From contig OX031063.1 of the NCBI GenBank assembly GCA_943736015.1, forward strand, positions 42,486,672-42,550,671: 64,000 nt of DNA, given 5' to 3'. Both the position numbers and the translations under genes were made by a program. A model generated the notes under the pieces. It searched no databases. It saw only the letters and a list, made by a program, of their open reading frames with translations, and was not told where the DNA came from. This document shows, in pieces, positions 44,856 through 62,630 of the stretch. Each line of letters begins with the position of its first letter. Position 1 is the first letter of the stretch. The DNA comes from Tridacna crocea (lineage: Eukaryota; Mollusca; Bivalvia; Cardiida; Cardiidae).

Positions 44856-46226
44856 ATCAAAGGACTGAAGGTCCTGAAAGTCGCACGAATGGTGAAACCT
44901 TGATATTTTGGGACTGATAGATGGTCATCACCCTTTTACAGGACAATCTTGCTTTTACGTAATTCAAACAGCTTTGGAAAACAGAGCTGAAAGAAAGAAA
45001 AACTCATTTTTTTTTTACTCAAGGTTTTCTTCCAATTAGACTCAAATTTAATGGTGTAGTCAAATTTGATTAGTTTTCAGCAATTCTTCGATTTTGACTA
45101 GTCTGCAATTTACTTGAGCAAATGCAGTTACTTGTAATAGGCAGCTTCCCACCAAGTTAGATCTTTTCATTTTTCTTTTTCTTTAATATATCAATGTTGG
45201 CATATAGCCTGACATAATATACCCAAAACAATATTAAATGTATGTCATTGGTCACCTCTATTACTTGGAACTTACTGAAACAGTGCCACTGCATACCGAT
45301 GCTAGCACTTGACAATTTTTGAAAAGGGACACATAAGGGACATCTCTGTGAAATCATTTCAAAATCTGACCAACCATTTCAGTGAAGAAGAATTTTCAAG
45401 AATTTCTTCATGTCCGAATAGTGCAAGTGGACCCCATTTACCAGAGCCATGTTTCTTGATGGATCAGAATTTCGAAAACATTTTTGAAAATGGTCACCCA
45501 AGGAAGATTGCTTTGAAATTATTTTAAAATCTGATCATGGGTTTCAGAGAAGGTGAATTTTCAAGAAATTCTTCATTTCCATATAGTAGCCCCAATTCAC
45601 CTGAGCCATGTTTCTTGGCAAATCAAAATTTCGCGAACAAGTTTTTAAAAGGGTCACCCAAGGAACATCTCTGTGAACTTTTTTCAATATCTGATCAGCC
45701 GTTTCAGAGAAGTAAGAATTTTCAAGAATTTCTGCATGTCCATATAAGTACAAGTAGCCCCCATTCACCAGAGCCATGTTTCTTGACGGACTGAAATTTC
45801 GCAAACAATTTTTGAAAAGGGTCACCCATAGAACATTCCTGAGAAATTATTTCAAAATATGACCAGTGGTTTCTGAGAAGAAGAATTTTTTAGAATTTCT
45901 TTATTCCTGTATAGTGCAAATAGCCCCCATTCACCAGAGTCATGTTTCTTGACTGATCAAAATTTCATGAAAAAGTTTTGGAAAGGGTCACTTAAGGTAG
46001 TGGACCCGTAATAAGCATAGTGCAGCATGGCATAAAATTTCTGGACAGTTGATAAGACATATTTTGTACAGATATGATACTATTGCACATTTTTGACCGA
46101 ACAGAAATTCCTTCGGGGTCCGTCTTGAAATTATTTGTTGATAATTTTGTTAGTTTCCAGAAAAGGGAGGTAATTATCATATCCATTTGTAATGAAATTA
46201 TAGTAGTTATAGATTTATAAATGATA
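44856..46226 (+). repeat. Long duplicated block, copy 1
   Basis: Nearly identical to 62631-64000, offset 17775 falling to 17774 after a homopolymer length change near 45010. Includes an eroded family A copy (44934-45115), the tandem 165-bp units and most of family D. Confidence 0.97.
45320..45991 (+). repeat. Tandem array of about 165-bp units
   Basis: GAAAAGGGTCACCCAAGG-like words recur at 45321, 45486, about 45646, 45814 and 45981 (160-168 bp apart), each followed by CCATGTTTCTTGAC-type sequence. The units resemble the body of family I (CACCTAAGGAACATTCCTG). Confidence 0.9.
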
Positions 46227-46361
46227 ATTCTAGGAAGGACAAAAAAGAAAAATTGGCTCGGTGAAAGTAGTACAATAGTGCTCATTTTTAATCTTAGCAA
46301 ATTTTCTAGGGTAATATTATAGTGGAAATAGCTGTTTTCTATTACGGGTCCACTACGTTAA
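45992..46361. repeat. Family D MITE inserted in the tandem array
   Basis: TTAA-GGTAGTGGACCCGTAATA at the left and TATTACGGGTCCACTACG-TTAA at the right. Removing it with one TTAA rejoins CACTTAAGGAATATCTC, the expected unit sequence. Confidence 0.93.
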
Positions 46362-46668
46362 GGAATATCTCTGTGAAATTATTTTAAAATCTGGCCAGCT
46401 GTTTCAGAGAAGAAGATTTTTAAAGAATTTCTTAGAAAACTGTTTGGTTGCCATGGCAACCAAAACTTTTGACGTAATCAAATTCTGTGAACAATTTTCA
46501 AAGAGGACCTCCCAAGGAACATTCCAGCCAAGTTTGGTCCATATTGGCCCAGCGGTTTTGGAGGAGTTGATGTTTAAAGAATTGTTGATGACGCATGACG
46601 GATGACAGACACCAGGTGATCCTAAAAGCTTCCCTTGAGCATGTTGTGCTCAGGTTAGCTGAAAAAAC
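46362..46668 (+). repeat. Family I element, 3' part
   Basis: Continues the interrupted unit, then GGTTGCCATGGCAACC, and ends in the hairpin CTTGAGCATGTTGTGCTCAG followed by GTTAGCTGAAAAAA. Confidence 0.8.
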
Positions 46669-46783
46669 AGTCCGAAGGTTTTTCATCTCAACCAAACTGA
46701 CTCTCAAATTATAAAAAATATTTGCAAAGTAATTAATAACTATGCAATCTACAACAGGTTAAAGACCATTGTGAATAATTAGT

Positions 46784-47003
46784 TTAACTCATTACCAGAC
46801 CAGCCCAATTTTAGGCTTGTCCAAATTGAAAGCATTTGCAGACGACAAAATAAAAGTGACAGAAAATTTGAAATTTGTTTTGTGAAGGTTAGAAAAAATT
46901 GTGGGAAAAGGAGAAAATGCATTTTTTTCCCTTTCCCACAATGTGTTCTAAAGGCTTCTTTCTCAGGGTAGTCGAAACTAGGGATTGTGTGGTAATGGGT
47001 TAA
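46784..47003 (+). repeat. Family A MITE with short hairpin
   Basis: TTAACTCATTACCAGACCAG to GTGGTAATGGGTTAA. The GCTGGTTACCAGC centre is deleted. Confidence 0.92.
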
Positions 47004-47216
47004 TCACCACATTAAATTTGTTACACTTTTTTTGAGTTTTGAAATTGTATCTTTGCTATCCAAACAATGTAATTATTGTATCAAATTCTTTCTCAGGGTA
47101 GTCAAAACTAGGGATTGTGTGGTAATGGGTTAATCACCACATTAAATTTGTTACACTCTTTTTGAGTGTTGAAATTGTATCTTTGCTTTCCAAACAATGT
47201 AATTAATGTATCACAT
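46957..47216 (+). repeat. 130-bp tandem duplication including a MITE end
   Basis: TCTCAGGGTAGTC starts at 46961 and again at 47091. Each unit holds the last about 45 bp of family A plus about 85 bp of flanking DNA. Confidence 0.93.
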
Positions 47217-47584
47217 TTTTCTGTTATATCATTTCTTTAAATGTGCTGATGCTTATGTTTTTTTTTTCATATATAAAACATATTTTTATAATGATGGATA
47301 AATATTTTTGAAGTATTCAATATGCTTTTTTTTTTTCATTAATAGTAACTTTATCTTCCTTAAAAAAAAAATAGAAAGAAAAAAGTGATTTTATCACTAA
47401 GCATTTGATTGACTTTGCTATGTTTATTGTTAAATAAGTTTCATCACTGGTTTTAATCATGTAAGGCAAATTCAAAATAAAGCAAGAGTTATATAAATCG
47501 TCATGATGACGAATACGTAATTTCTATTAATTTTTACACAAATTGAAGTTAGAAATACTATAAAAATCATGTGTTCATTTTGAC
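47217..47584. other. Anonymous AT-rich DNA
   Basis: Several poly-T and poly-A runs; nothing else. Confidence 0.45.
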
Positions 47585-47705
47585 TACACATTGGGTACGT
47601 TTTGACTCCACTTGGGTAGGTTTAGACTTCATTTGGTTAAGTTTTGACTCCATTCGGGTACGTTTTGACTTGGGTACATTTTGGTTTGAGTACGTTTTGA
47701 CTGTA
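47585..47705. repeat. Short tandem repeat, 15-21-bp units
   Basis: GGGTACGTTTTGACTCCA and shorter variants (GAGTACGTTTTGAC) repeat about six times. Confidence 0.88.
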
Positions 47706-49277
47706 AACCCCTGAACAGTGCAACTGTCAATGTACGGTCGTAATTGCTGTATTTTACCTTGCGTTCCATATTTCATGTTGTATTTACTGTATACGGAGGG
47801 GATGCAATATCCTTGTCGCCACTCTTTTGGGGTCCGAACAAATGCAGTAATCAACATTTTAACTTTACTGGTGTTAATCGTTATATGCGTTTGTTTTCTA
47901 TCCCGTCCGCCATTTGCATTTTCTTAATCAAAGTACAATTTTGTACTTCAAACTTAAGCTGATCAAAGACCTAAAATACTAGAATTGATAGCAAAAGTTC
48001 ATGTCTAATTTCCATAAAATCGTGTATGTAAGCGTTTCGCATGCAGTTTTATATGTTACAGAAGTTTTTTGATGTGTAATGGAATAGTTTTTGGGTGTTT
48101 TGGGGTATTCGAGTGGTTTGGGGTGTTTCATCCGAGACGTACGTTACAAACTAGGTCAAAGCTGCGAAACGAAACAAATTTTCAAATTTAGAGCGAGTTT
48201 TACGATATTTAACCCTGAATTCATGGTTTGCATGGTTTAAAAGAGTTGATTTCAAATGACATCACTCGAGTCCGAAATTCCACCTTTATAAGCGAAGCTC
48301 TACCGGTCTCGATAATATATGAATATTTACAGTAAAGTGCTCTCGATAAGCCATATTAATCCGCGATCCCTTTTAAACTCACATTAAGCACTGATGGGGG
48401 ATATCTTAGCTGAATTGTGTTTTCTTTACCCATCTAAACAAAGATAGATGTTAAATTTTCACATGATATACAAAATAACCGCATTTTTTTTTTAATTTAA
48501 AATTTGAGTCACGTTCTCCTTTTTCTAGCGTAGGTATATGAGTTATATGAGTTACCGGGTCCAGTCCCATCATAAAGAACAAATTCCAGACATACCAAAG
48601 AAAAAGTAGTTCTACAGCGATTGGGTTTAAAGCAGAGTAACTGCACCTCGTTTATGAAGTATATACGACGTTTTTGATCCAATTTTTTTCATGATTCTTC
48701 AACCCACTATAGACACCCCCCAACCCACCCTGAGCTCCTCGAGCTCATCGCAAAAAGTCGAACGTTTTGACAAACGTGCGACTTAAAAACGACTATTTCC
48801 TGTATCATACAACCATTTCTTGCCACAATATTGATGCCTGATTTGTGTGGAACAGGCCTTACCCTTTGGAGTTTTCTGACAGTACATTAAACCAAATTAT
48901 CACTATTTCAAAGGTGAAATTCGTCCCCGAGGCTTTAAATTTGACTTTATTATCATGTTGCTGACTGATGAGACAAAATGAGAAAATTCTAAAATTCTAG
49001 TTATAACATGTATAATATGTATTCATTTCCCCCATCATAAGAAAATAATTAAAACATTACTTTAACTTAAAATAATTGAAACTATTGAAAGTCAAAATAT
49101 GGTATAAGCTCAAGTAAAATGTTTTGATTATAAGCAACCAACTCAACAAAATATACAAAACTACATATTTGTGTGTGCTGGGTGCAACACGAAAAAACAT
49201 ACAATGATGTGACAATGAAAAAGTTGCTGAAAATATATATAGATGTTTAATGTACATGTTTAAATAAAATTTATTTA
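47706..49277. other. Longest element-free stretch
   Basis: About 1.6 kb without family A-J sequences, tRNA-like segments or convincing exons. Confidence 0.5.
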
Positions 49278-49647
49278 TCTCTATACCAGGTGACAAAATT
49301 TGAGAATTGTCCATGTTAAACCCATTCACAGACATTCCATCAAATGAATGATGAGGTTCGTAAGAAAATTTAGAAACAATCGAAGGAAAAGGGAAAAAAA
49401 TGCTATTAGCTAGCATTTTCTCCTTTACAAAATGTTTACTCATAGACCCATAATTCAGGGTCATTACATAACAACAGTTTGGTAAGAGTTAAATAACATG
49501 AATTTATCTATCAGCACCTCCATTCCAAAAGTCCTCTAAAACCTTACACACTATATAAATGCAGTTACCAGCATTGTTTCCTTTTCCCTAAATGTTTTCA
49601 AACGCTTCTCCCACCAGGATGGTTAAATCTTGGGACATGGTGATTAA
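49278..49647 (+). repeat. Eroded family A copy and a right-half fragment
   Basis: 49278-49492: centre ATGCTATTAGCTAGCATT. 49560-49647: GTTACCAGCATTGTTTCC onwards. Confidence 0.68.
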
Positions 49648-49873
49648 CTCTTTACCAAACGACAAATTTATAGACTGGTCCAAATTGAAACCATTTGCAG
49701 ACGACATAATAAATGTGACTGAAAAATCGAAGTTTGATTTGGAAAGGGTAGAAAACATTGTGGAAAAAGGAGAAAATGCTGGTCAACCAGCATTTTCTCC
49801 TTTTCCTACAATGTCTTCTAAAGGCTTCTTTCTCAGGGGCGTCAAAAGTAGGGATTGTGTGGTAATGGGTTAA
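49644..49873 (+). repeat. Family A foldback MITE, full length
   Basis: TTAACTCTTTACCAAACGAC to GTGGTAATGGGTTAA. Centre GCTGGTCAACCAGC has one extra base. Confidence 0.95.
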
Positions 49874-50007
49874 AGCGCTAACAAATCAGGCCCTGTCCAT
49901 TCAAAAATCACTAGCAGACAGAAACATTTCAAGAGCACTGAGTGCAAATGCCAATGATCAACAGCAGGTGCTAAAGATACATGTACCAAGCCCTGTACCA
50001 CGAAAAC

Positions 50008-50188
50008 CATAAAGAAAAAAGCTTCTCATAACATTTAGGAATAGATATAAGTGCTGGTAATCAGAATTTTCTCCTTTTTCCATCGAACTTTTTCTCTGAA
50101 TTCAATCTTTTGGTCATATTTAATTCGTTTTTTGCAAATATTTTCTGTTTGGACAAGCCTAAAACTTTTTTCAATTGGTAGGGAATTA
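50008..50188 (-). repeat. Family A MITE, eroded
   Basis: Centre GCTGGTAATCAGAATTTTC and shoulder TTTTTTGCAAATATTTTC. Confidence 0.65.
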
Positions 50189-50361
50189 GGTGAGAAAGCT
50201 GTTATTACCATTTAAAGGCTTTAGAGGACCTTGTAATCTATAAAATAGAACAAACTTTTCTGTTATATTTACAATTGATATGTATAGGCAGTTCATATGA
50301 TTTTACCCAATTCATTGCATACAGACCGAATGAAATATATGAATTTCCATTAATTGTCAAA

Positions 50362-50720
50362 GCCTTTACTAAAAACAATCCAGAGATTTAACCCTTAACC
50401 CCATAAGACATTTCTATGGCATCTCTACCTGACCCTAAATAACAGCAAGGATGAAGCTGTTTCTTATGTGTATATGAATCTTTTTGAAAGCATAGAAAAC
50501 ATTGTGGCAAAAGGTGAAATTGCTCATCACGAGCAATTTCACCTTTTGCCACAATGTTTTCCAAAGGCTCCTACAAGCAATGAGTAGAAATAAGTATCTA
50601 TGGGGTAAAGGGTTAATGACCCTGTGGAAGGGCAATGATGGTAGCAATCATTTTATCCTTTATTCAAATGCCTAAGCTCTCAGGATCATTGTAACTCCGG
50701 AACGTTTGTCAAAGGGTTAA
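50362..50720 (-). repeat. Family A MITE split by a family B insertion
   Basis: 50362-50387 (CCTTTACTAAAAACAATCC) and 50617-50720 (TGACCCTGTGG onward, closing CAAAGGGTTAA) are one copy when family B and one TTAA are removed. The copy has lost most of its hairpin. Confidence 0.85.
50388..50616 (+). repeat. Family B foldback MITE nested in family A
   Basis: TTAACCCTTAACCCCATAAG to GGGTAAAGGGTTAA. Confidence 0.95.
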
Positions 50721-50869
50721 TGTGAGTTTTAATGGTGCTCGACATTTCAATGCTTTCAACATTAGTGTCAAATCAGGGCCACAGCTTAAATGCGTATTTC
50801 CTTGATTTCACTAGAGCTAGGCTGGGGCTCTGAAGTGCCTTGTCCAAAGGCACTCCTGTGAAAAACCCA

Positions 50870-51325
50870 TTTTTCAATTTGAAGTATTTGCAGACAATAA
50901 TTTCAATGTGGCTCAAATGGTGCAACTGTTTATTGACAGAATAGAAAACATTGTAGGAAAAGGAGAAAATGTTGGTTACCAGTATTTTCTCCTTCTCCAA
51001 CAAAGTTTTTAAAAAAAAAAATTTCAAATGGTCGTCAAAAGTCATCATTGCGTGGTAAAGGGTCAATACATTCTGACATTGTTTCCAATACTTTGACGTT
51101 ACTCTTTACCAAACCGTATGATTTAGACCAGTCCAAATTGGAAGCACTTTCACATGACAAAATGAATGTGACTCAAAAATTGGAATTTGTTTTGGGAAGG
51201 GAAGAAATCATTGTAGGAAATGGAGAAAATGATTGCCACCAGCATTTTCTCCTTTAACCACAATGTTTTAATAAGGCTTCCCCCTATAGGCTATAAAAAC
51301 CAGGAATTGCTTGGGAAAGGGTTAA
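50870..51325 (+). repeat. Two family A copies
   Basis: 50870-51065 has lost its left end but keeps the hairpin (ATGTTGGTTACCAGTAT). 51099-51325 runs TTACTCTTTACCAAACCG to TTGGGAAAGGGTTAA. Confidence 0.88.
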
Positions 51326-51429
51326 ATAAAAGAAAGGATGATTTGGTTATTTTATCTTCATTATGTCTGTCTTCTGCCTGATTGGTAATAATTTCTGCTG
51401 AACTCATTGAAGATTGCGATGTAAGAGGT

Positions 51430-51659
51430 TTAACCCATTACCACATGAGAAAAATTTAGACTGTTCCAAACTGAGAGCATTTGCAGACGACAAAAGAAAG
51501 TACGACTGAAAAGTTGAAATTTGTTCTGGGAAGGATTGAAAACACCGTGGGAAGAGGAGAAAATGCTGGTTACCAGCATTTTCTCCTTTTCCCACAGTGT
51601 TTTCAAAAGGCTTCTTTCTCAGGGGCGTCAAAAGTAGGGATTGTGTGGTAATGGGTTAA
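51430..51659 (+). repeat. Family A foldback MITE, full length
   Basis: TTAACCCATTACCACATGAG to GTGGTAATGGGTTAA. Confidence 0.95.
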
Positions 51660-51812
51660 AGGAAAGCAAAGCACATTTTCTTACATTTCAAGGTCTCTAC
51701 ATGTATGTACAATATCCCTGAATAGTCCATATATGGGAACTAAGAAAATATAGGACACATTTCCACCAATAACATTTAGGTTAGGGTAAGGAACCATAAA
51801 TGTTGACCTCAT

Positions 51813-52098
51813 TTAACCTTTTACCCCAAAATCCAGAATTTTAACAACCCCAACAAAAAAATCATTTAGGGAAAAGGAGCAAATAGAGGCTATTTTCTCC
51901 TTTTCCCACACTGTTCTCTACCCTTTCGCAGGTATATTTAATATATTGTCTGCAAACGCTTTGAATATGCGCTGGCCTAAAATTTTGTCTTTTGCTAAAG
52001 AGTCAGAAATTATCAAATTAAAAAGATTTAATTTGTTTTTTGCAGATGCTTTGAGTTCGGTCCAGTCTGAAAATTTGTCACTGGGTAAAAAGAGTCTT
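51813..52098 (-). repeat. Family A MITE and an extra shoulder fragment
   Basis: 51813-52007: TTAACCTTTTACCCCAAAATC to GCTAAAGAGTCAG, with part of the hairpin lost. 52015-52098 repeats the long shoulder alone. Confidence 0.8.
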
Positions 52099-52595
52099 AC
52101 CCAAAATATTGTTTTGTAGAGGTTCATAACTGCGCAGTCATATTTTTTGTTTTATCAATTTTCAACTTAGTGCACAGAGTAGGTCAAAGTGTACGAATAC
52201 AGAAAAAAAATCTTTAAATGAAATTAATGTACCTCAGCACATATTTACCAGAGCTCCAGAAGACAGGGACTAATGGTACCCAAAATCTACTACTCTCTTC
52301 CAAACCCTATGTTGTGGTTAATCATTAGAACTGTTTCAATTAAACAGATCTAATGAGTGCCCATAAGATAGTGTTAAATGGAGAGTAATCAATATCTCTA
52401 ATTTTGATATCAAAATCACTCCCTCTATGTGGTGCTCTGTATTTTCATGAACTAAGGAACAGATCAATTAGAACTAAGGAACTGACTTAACAAATACATG
52501 TACAAATGAATTTACCTTTCTGAAATCACATACTTTCAATAAAATATAAAACAAAGGATTTTTCTTTTTTAATTTGATTCTTTCTAACATTATGT
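52099..52595. other. Anonymous DNA
   Basis: Nothing recognised. Confidence 0.45.
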
Positions 52596-52824
52596 TTAAC
52601 TCTTTTACCACACAATCCCCATTTTTAACAACCCTGAGAAGAAGGCTATAGAAAACATTGTGAGAAAAGGGGAAAATGCTGGTACTGAGCATTTTCTCCT
52701 TTACCCATAATGTTTTCTTCTCTTCTTAAGTCAAACTTCAAATTATGAGTTACTTTTATTTTCTCGCCTGCAAATGCATTCAATTTAGACAAGTCTTAGA
52801 TTTTGTCATCCAGTAATGAGTTAA
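52596..52824 (-). repeat. Family A foldback MITE, full length
   Basis: TTAACTCTTTTACCACACAATC to CCAGTAATGAGTTAA. Centre mutated to GCTGGTACTGAGC. Confidence 0.92.
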
Positions 52825-53968
52825 GCACATAATATTATAGTATGCATACCTTTTTTGACTCTTTCAAAAAATAATCTAAAAGTTACCACTTATTAGTGGA
52901 AAAAACTATTTTCACAAATTCAGAAATTGTTTTATCTGAAATCTCTCAAATTACTTGGAATTATCTTCTCACATTTTTCCTCAAAGTATGTCCATAAAAA
53001 ATGGCATTCAACTACAATTACAGGTGTTCAGAATTGTTCTAATCTATCAGTATGCTATAATTGTAACCAATTTCTAAACTTTTCAGCTTTCATACACACC
53101 TTTCTGGACCAATTCCACTGAATAAAATTACCTAAAATGCTTTTTCACAGTTTCCCTCAGACAGACATAGATTCACAACCACTCAGAATGCATATTTCTC
53201 AGTTTTTCCCGAGGATGATGACGATTTTTCAATAGACATACATTTTTCTTCTTTAACCCTTTCACTGTCAAATATATACACCAAATATCTTCCTCCCGAT
53301 GAAATACAATCTACAGAATGTAAGACAGAATTTCATTTCATGGATATGATTACACAAGTGGACAGTACATCCGAGATCAGAACGCACATTCTTTATATGT
53401 AGCAGTCTATTCCTGATCTAAGCCATCCTTAAAACGACCTGTTTTTTGCCTATTGCTGAAAGGGTCAATCTATTTTCAATTTGTCGCTTATACCATACAA
53501 GACAAGCAAAAAATATGTAGGACAAATTTATATTTTTACTGCAATATAAATTATACGTCTATTTTTGTTCAGGGGTCAACCTCCATGTTTGTCTGTGACA
53601 CAAGTGCACACTAACTTTGTCTTTTTCATAAAATACCTCTAAGGATACAATCCTGAAGCCAATGCTTTAGAATAGAAAGTGAGCTAAAAAGGAAGTGCTG
53701 TTTACCTCCTTTTCCCACAATGTTTTATATGATATTATCCAGTGAAAAATCAAGTCAAAAGCAGCAACATCTATCCAGGAGGTACTGAGCTATCTCCTCA
53801 TGTTTTTTTGCCACAAGCAGCTCAACAAGTTGTTAAAGAAACCTTGCTACAATGGCAAATTGAACATGCAGAAACTGACAACTCTTAACCCTCTATTTGG
53901 ACCACTTATATGTAGGTCTTCCTTCCATCAAATATTGTTTCTTCAATAAGAAAAGGTTACTGGCAACC
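52825..53968. other. Mostly anonymous DNA
   Basis: A family E-like arm at 53360-53425 (CCGAGATCAGAACGCACATT) and a family A hairpin remnant at 53690-53735. Confidence 0.45.
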
Positions 53969-54196
53969 TTAACCCATTACCATCCAATCCCTACTTTTGA
54001 CGACCCTGAGAAAGAAGCCTTTAGAAAACATTGTGGGAAAAGGAGAAAATGCTGGTAACCAGCATTTTCTCCTTTTCCAACAATGTTTTCTACCATTCAC
54101 AAAACAAATTTCAAATTTTTTGTCACTTTTATTTTGTCGTCTGCAAATACTTTCGATTTGGACAAGCCCAAAATATTGTCATGTGGTAATGAGGTA
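53969..54196 (-). repeat. Family A foldback MITE downstream of LONRF
   Basis: TTAACCCATTACCATCCAATC to TGTGGTAATGAGGTAA; in the LONRF orientation its AATAAA reads sense. Confidence 0.95.
54128..54133 (-). promoter_or_regulatory. Candidate polyadenylation signal for the LONRF gene, supplied by a family A element
   Basis: AATAAA on the minus strand, about 340 bp past the LONRF stop, inside the long shoulder of the family A copy at 53969-54196. It is the only such hexamer I noticed close downstream of this stop on this strand. Use is inferred, not shown. Confidence 0.25.
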
Positions 54197-54471
54197 AAGT
54201 CCTTTCCCACAGGGAGTAGTATTTCCACATTCTGTCCATTCACTTTCATTTGTTTCCTTCTACCGCAAAGGCCATATAAATATGAGGGTTTTTCTCCTTG
54301 AAGTGATAAAACTTGCTACACTTCATTTCGATTTCTTTTTCTATATGTAATTGCATAATTCCATGAAATTACCTGACTTAAAACAATCAGTATCTGTGAT
54401 CACTGCTGATCATAAAACATCCGGAATAACACATTGATGATAACAACCACTACTGACATGATAAAAACTAG

Positions 54472-61255
<6,784 letters not shown>

Positions 61256-61301
61256 CTGGAAAAGTAAGTAAATTAGTGTATCCTTTCTTGATCAATATCC
61301 A

Positions 61302-61531
61302 TTAACCCTTTACCACTCAATGACGACTTTTGATGTCCCTTGTAAAGAAACCTATTGAAAACATTGTGGAAAAAGGAGAAAATGCTGGTAACAAGCATTT
61401 TCTTCTTTTCCCACAATTTTTCTACCCTGTCAAATAAATACCATTTGAGGTGATCCAGACTGAAACTGTCATCTGCAAATGCTTTCAATTTGGACCAGCC
61501 TAAAATTTTGTTGTGTTGCAAAAGGATAAAC
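61302..61531 (-). repeat. Family A MITE just upstream of the first visible LONRF exon
   Basis: TTAACCCTTTACCACTCAATG start, 46 bp from the exon acceptor; the right end is decayed (GTTGCAAAAGGATAAA). Confidence 0.9.
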
Positions 61532-61656
61532 AACCCTCAACACTCTTGAAAATAACGTGGGAAATGGAGAAATGCTACTCGTATATCCTCCTGTCTTTAA
61601 GATGTTTTAGATATGTTTTCCTGGGTCTTTAAAACCTGGGATAATTTGACAAAAGG

Positions 61657-61884
61657 GTAACCTCTTACCACACGGCAAAATTTTAGATCCATCCAAATTG
61701 AAAGCTTTGCAGACAACAATTGCGTAGCGGCTCAAATGGTGCATTTTTGCTTTGACAGGGTAGAAAACTTTGTGGGAAAAGGACAGAATGTTGGTTACCA
61801 GCATTTTCTCCATTTCCAACAATGTTTTCAAAAGGCTTCTTCCTCAGGGGTGTTGAAAGTCATCATTGTGTGGTAAAGGGTTAA
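61657..61884 (+). repeat. Family A MITE
   Basis: GTAACCTCTTACCACACGGC to GTGGTAAAGGGTTAA. Confidence 0.92.
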
Positions 61885-62183
61885 TTTTCTACCACTCTTG
61901 TAACAGAAGTGAATCATCTTGTAATTTCGCCCATTTGCATGTAAATCTCAGCAGCATGAAATCAACTTGATTTTCTTAATGCAGCATTTGCCAATCATTG
62001 ACCAATTTTTACCAAGGCTGTTGCAGTTTCATGGCTGATTAATTTAGATTCATGGCTACTAAATCGAGTACAAAAAGGCTATGGAAAATAAACAAGATCT
62101 AATACATTCATAACATGGTGAAAATCACTCAGTTCCTTGATACTCCCCAAAAGATCACATTAATACGACCCTTAATGGAGGGA
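61885..62183. other. Anonymous DNA
   Basis: Nothing recognised, and no RING-type exon on the minus strand. Confidence 0.45.
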
Positions 62184-62414
62184 TTAAACCCTTTACCCTA
62201 CAAATCTGAGTTTTAATTACCAAATGAAAGAAAGCCTTTTGAAAACATTTTGGGAAAAGGAGAAAATGCTGGTAGCCAGCATTTTCTCCTTTTCCAAAAA
62301 TATTTTCCACTGTACCAAAGAAAGATTCCACCATTTGAGAAAAAGTTAAATTATCTTCTGCAAATGCTTTCTGTATCGACATAGCAAAAATTTTGTCGTC
62401 AAGTTATGGGTTAA
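62184..62414 (-). repeat. Family A foldback MITE, full length
   Basis: TTAAACCCTTTACCCTACAAA to AGTTATGGGTTAA. Centre GCTGGTAGCCAGC. Confidence 0.92.
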
Positions 62415-62577
62415 TAAAAATCCTGGGGGAAAAAGGGGGCCATAAACCAGATTTTTCTCATAATTTTTTTTAATTGAAATTCTCTCAAATTTCGTGGCTA
62501 ATGTCAGTGATATTTAAAATATCACCAGCTACTCTTAGTTTCGGTAAAATCTATATTTTTGTCATCTAGTACGTAGT

Positions 62578-62630
62578 TTAACCCTTTACCACATAATGCC
62601 GACATTTGATGCTCCTGGAAAAGAAACCTA
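62578..62630 (-). repeat. Family A MITE truncated by the duplicated block
   Basis: GTTTAACCCTTTACCACATAA to GAAAAGAAACCTA, then the sequence switches at once to the block shared with 44856. Confidence 0.85.

Noticed and set aside
45157..45825. Frames conserved between 45.2-45.8 kb and 62.9-63.6 kb
   Set aside because: Conserved because the whole block is recently duplicated; they run across a 165-bp tandem array in both directions.
47567..47857. Lysine/threonine-rich minus-strand frame
   Set aside because: Half of it is the short tandem repeat at 47585-47705; no start context or homology.
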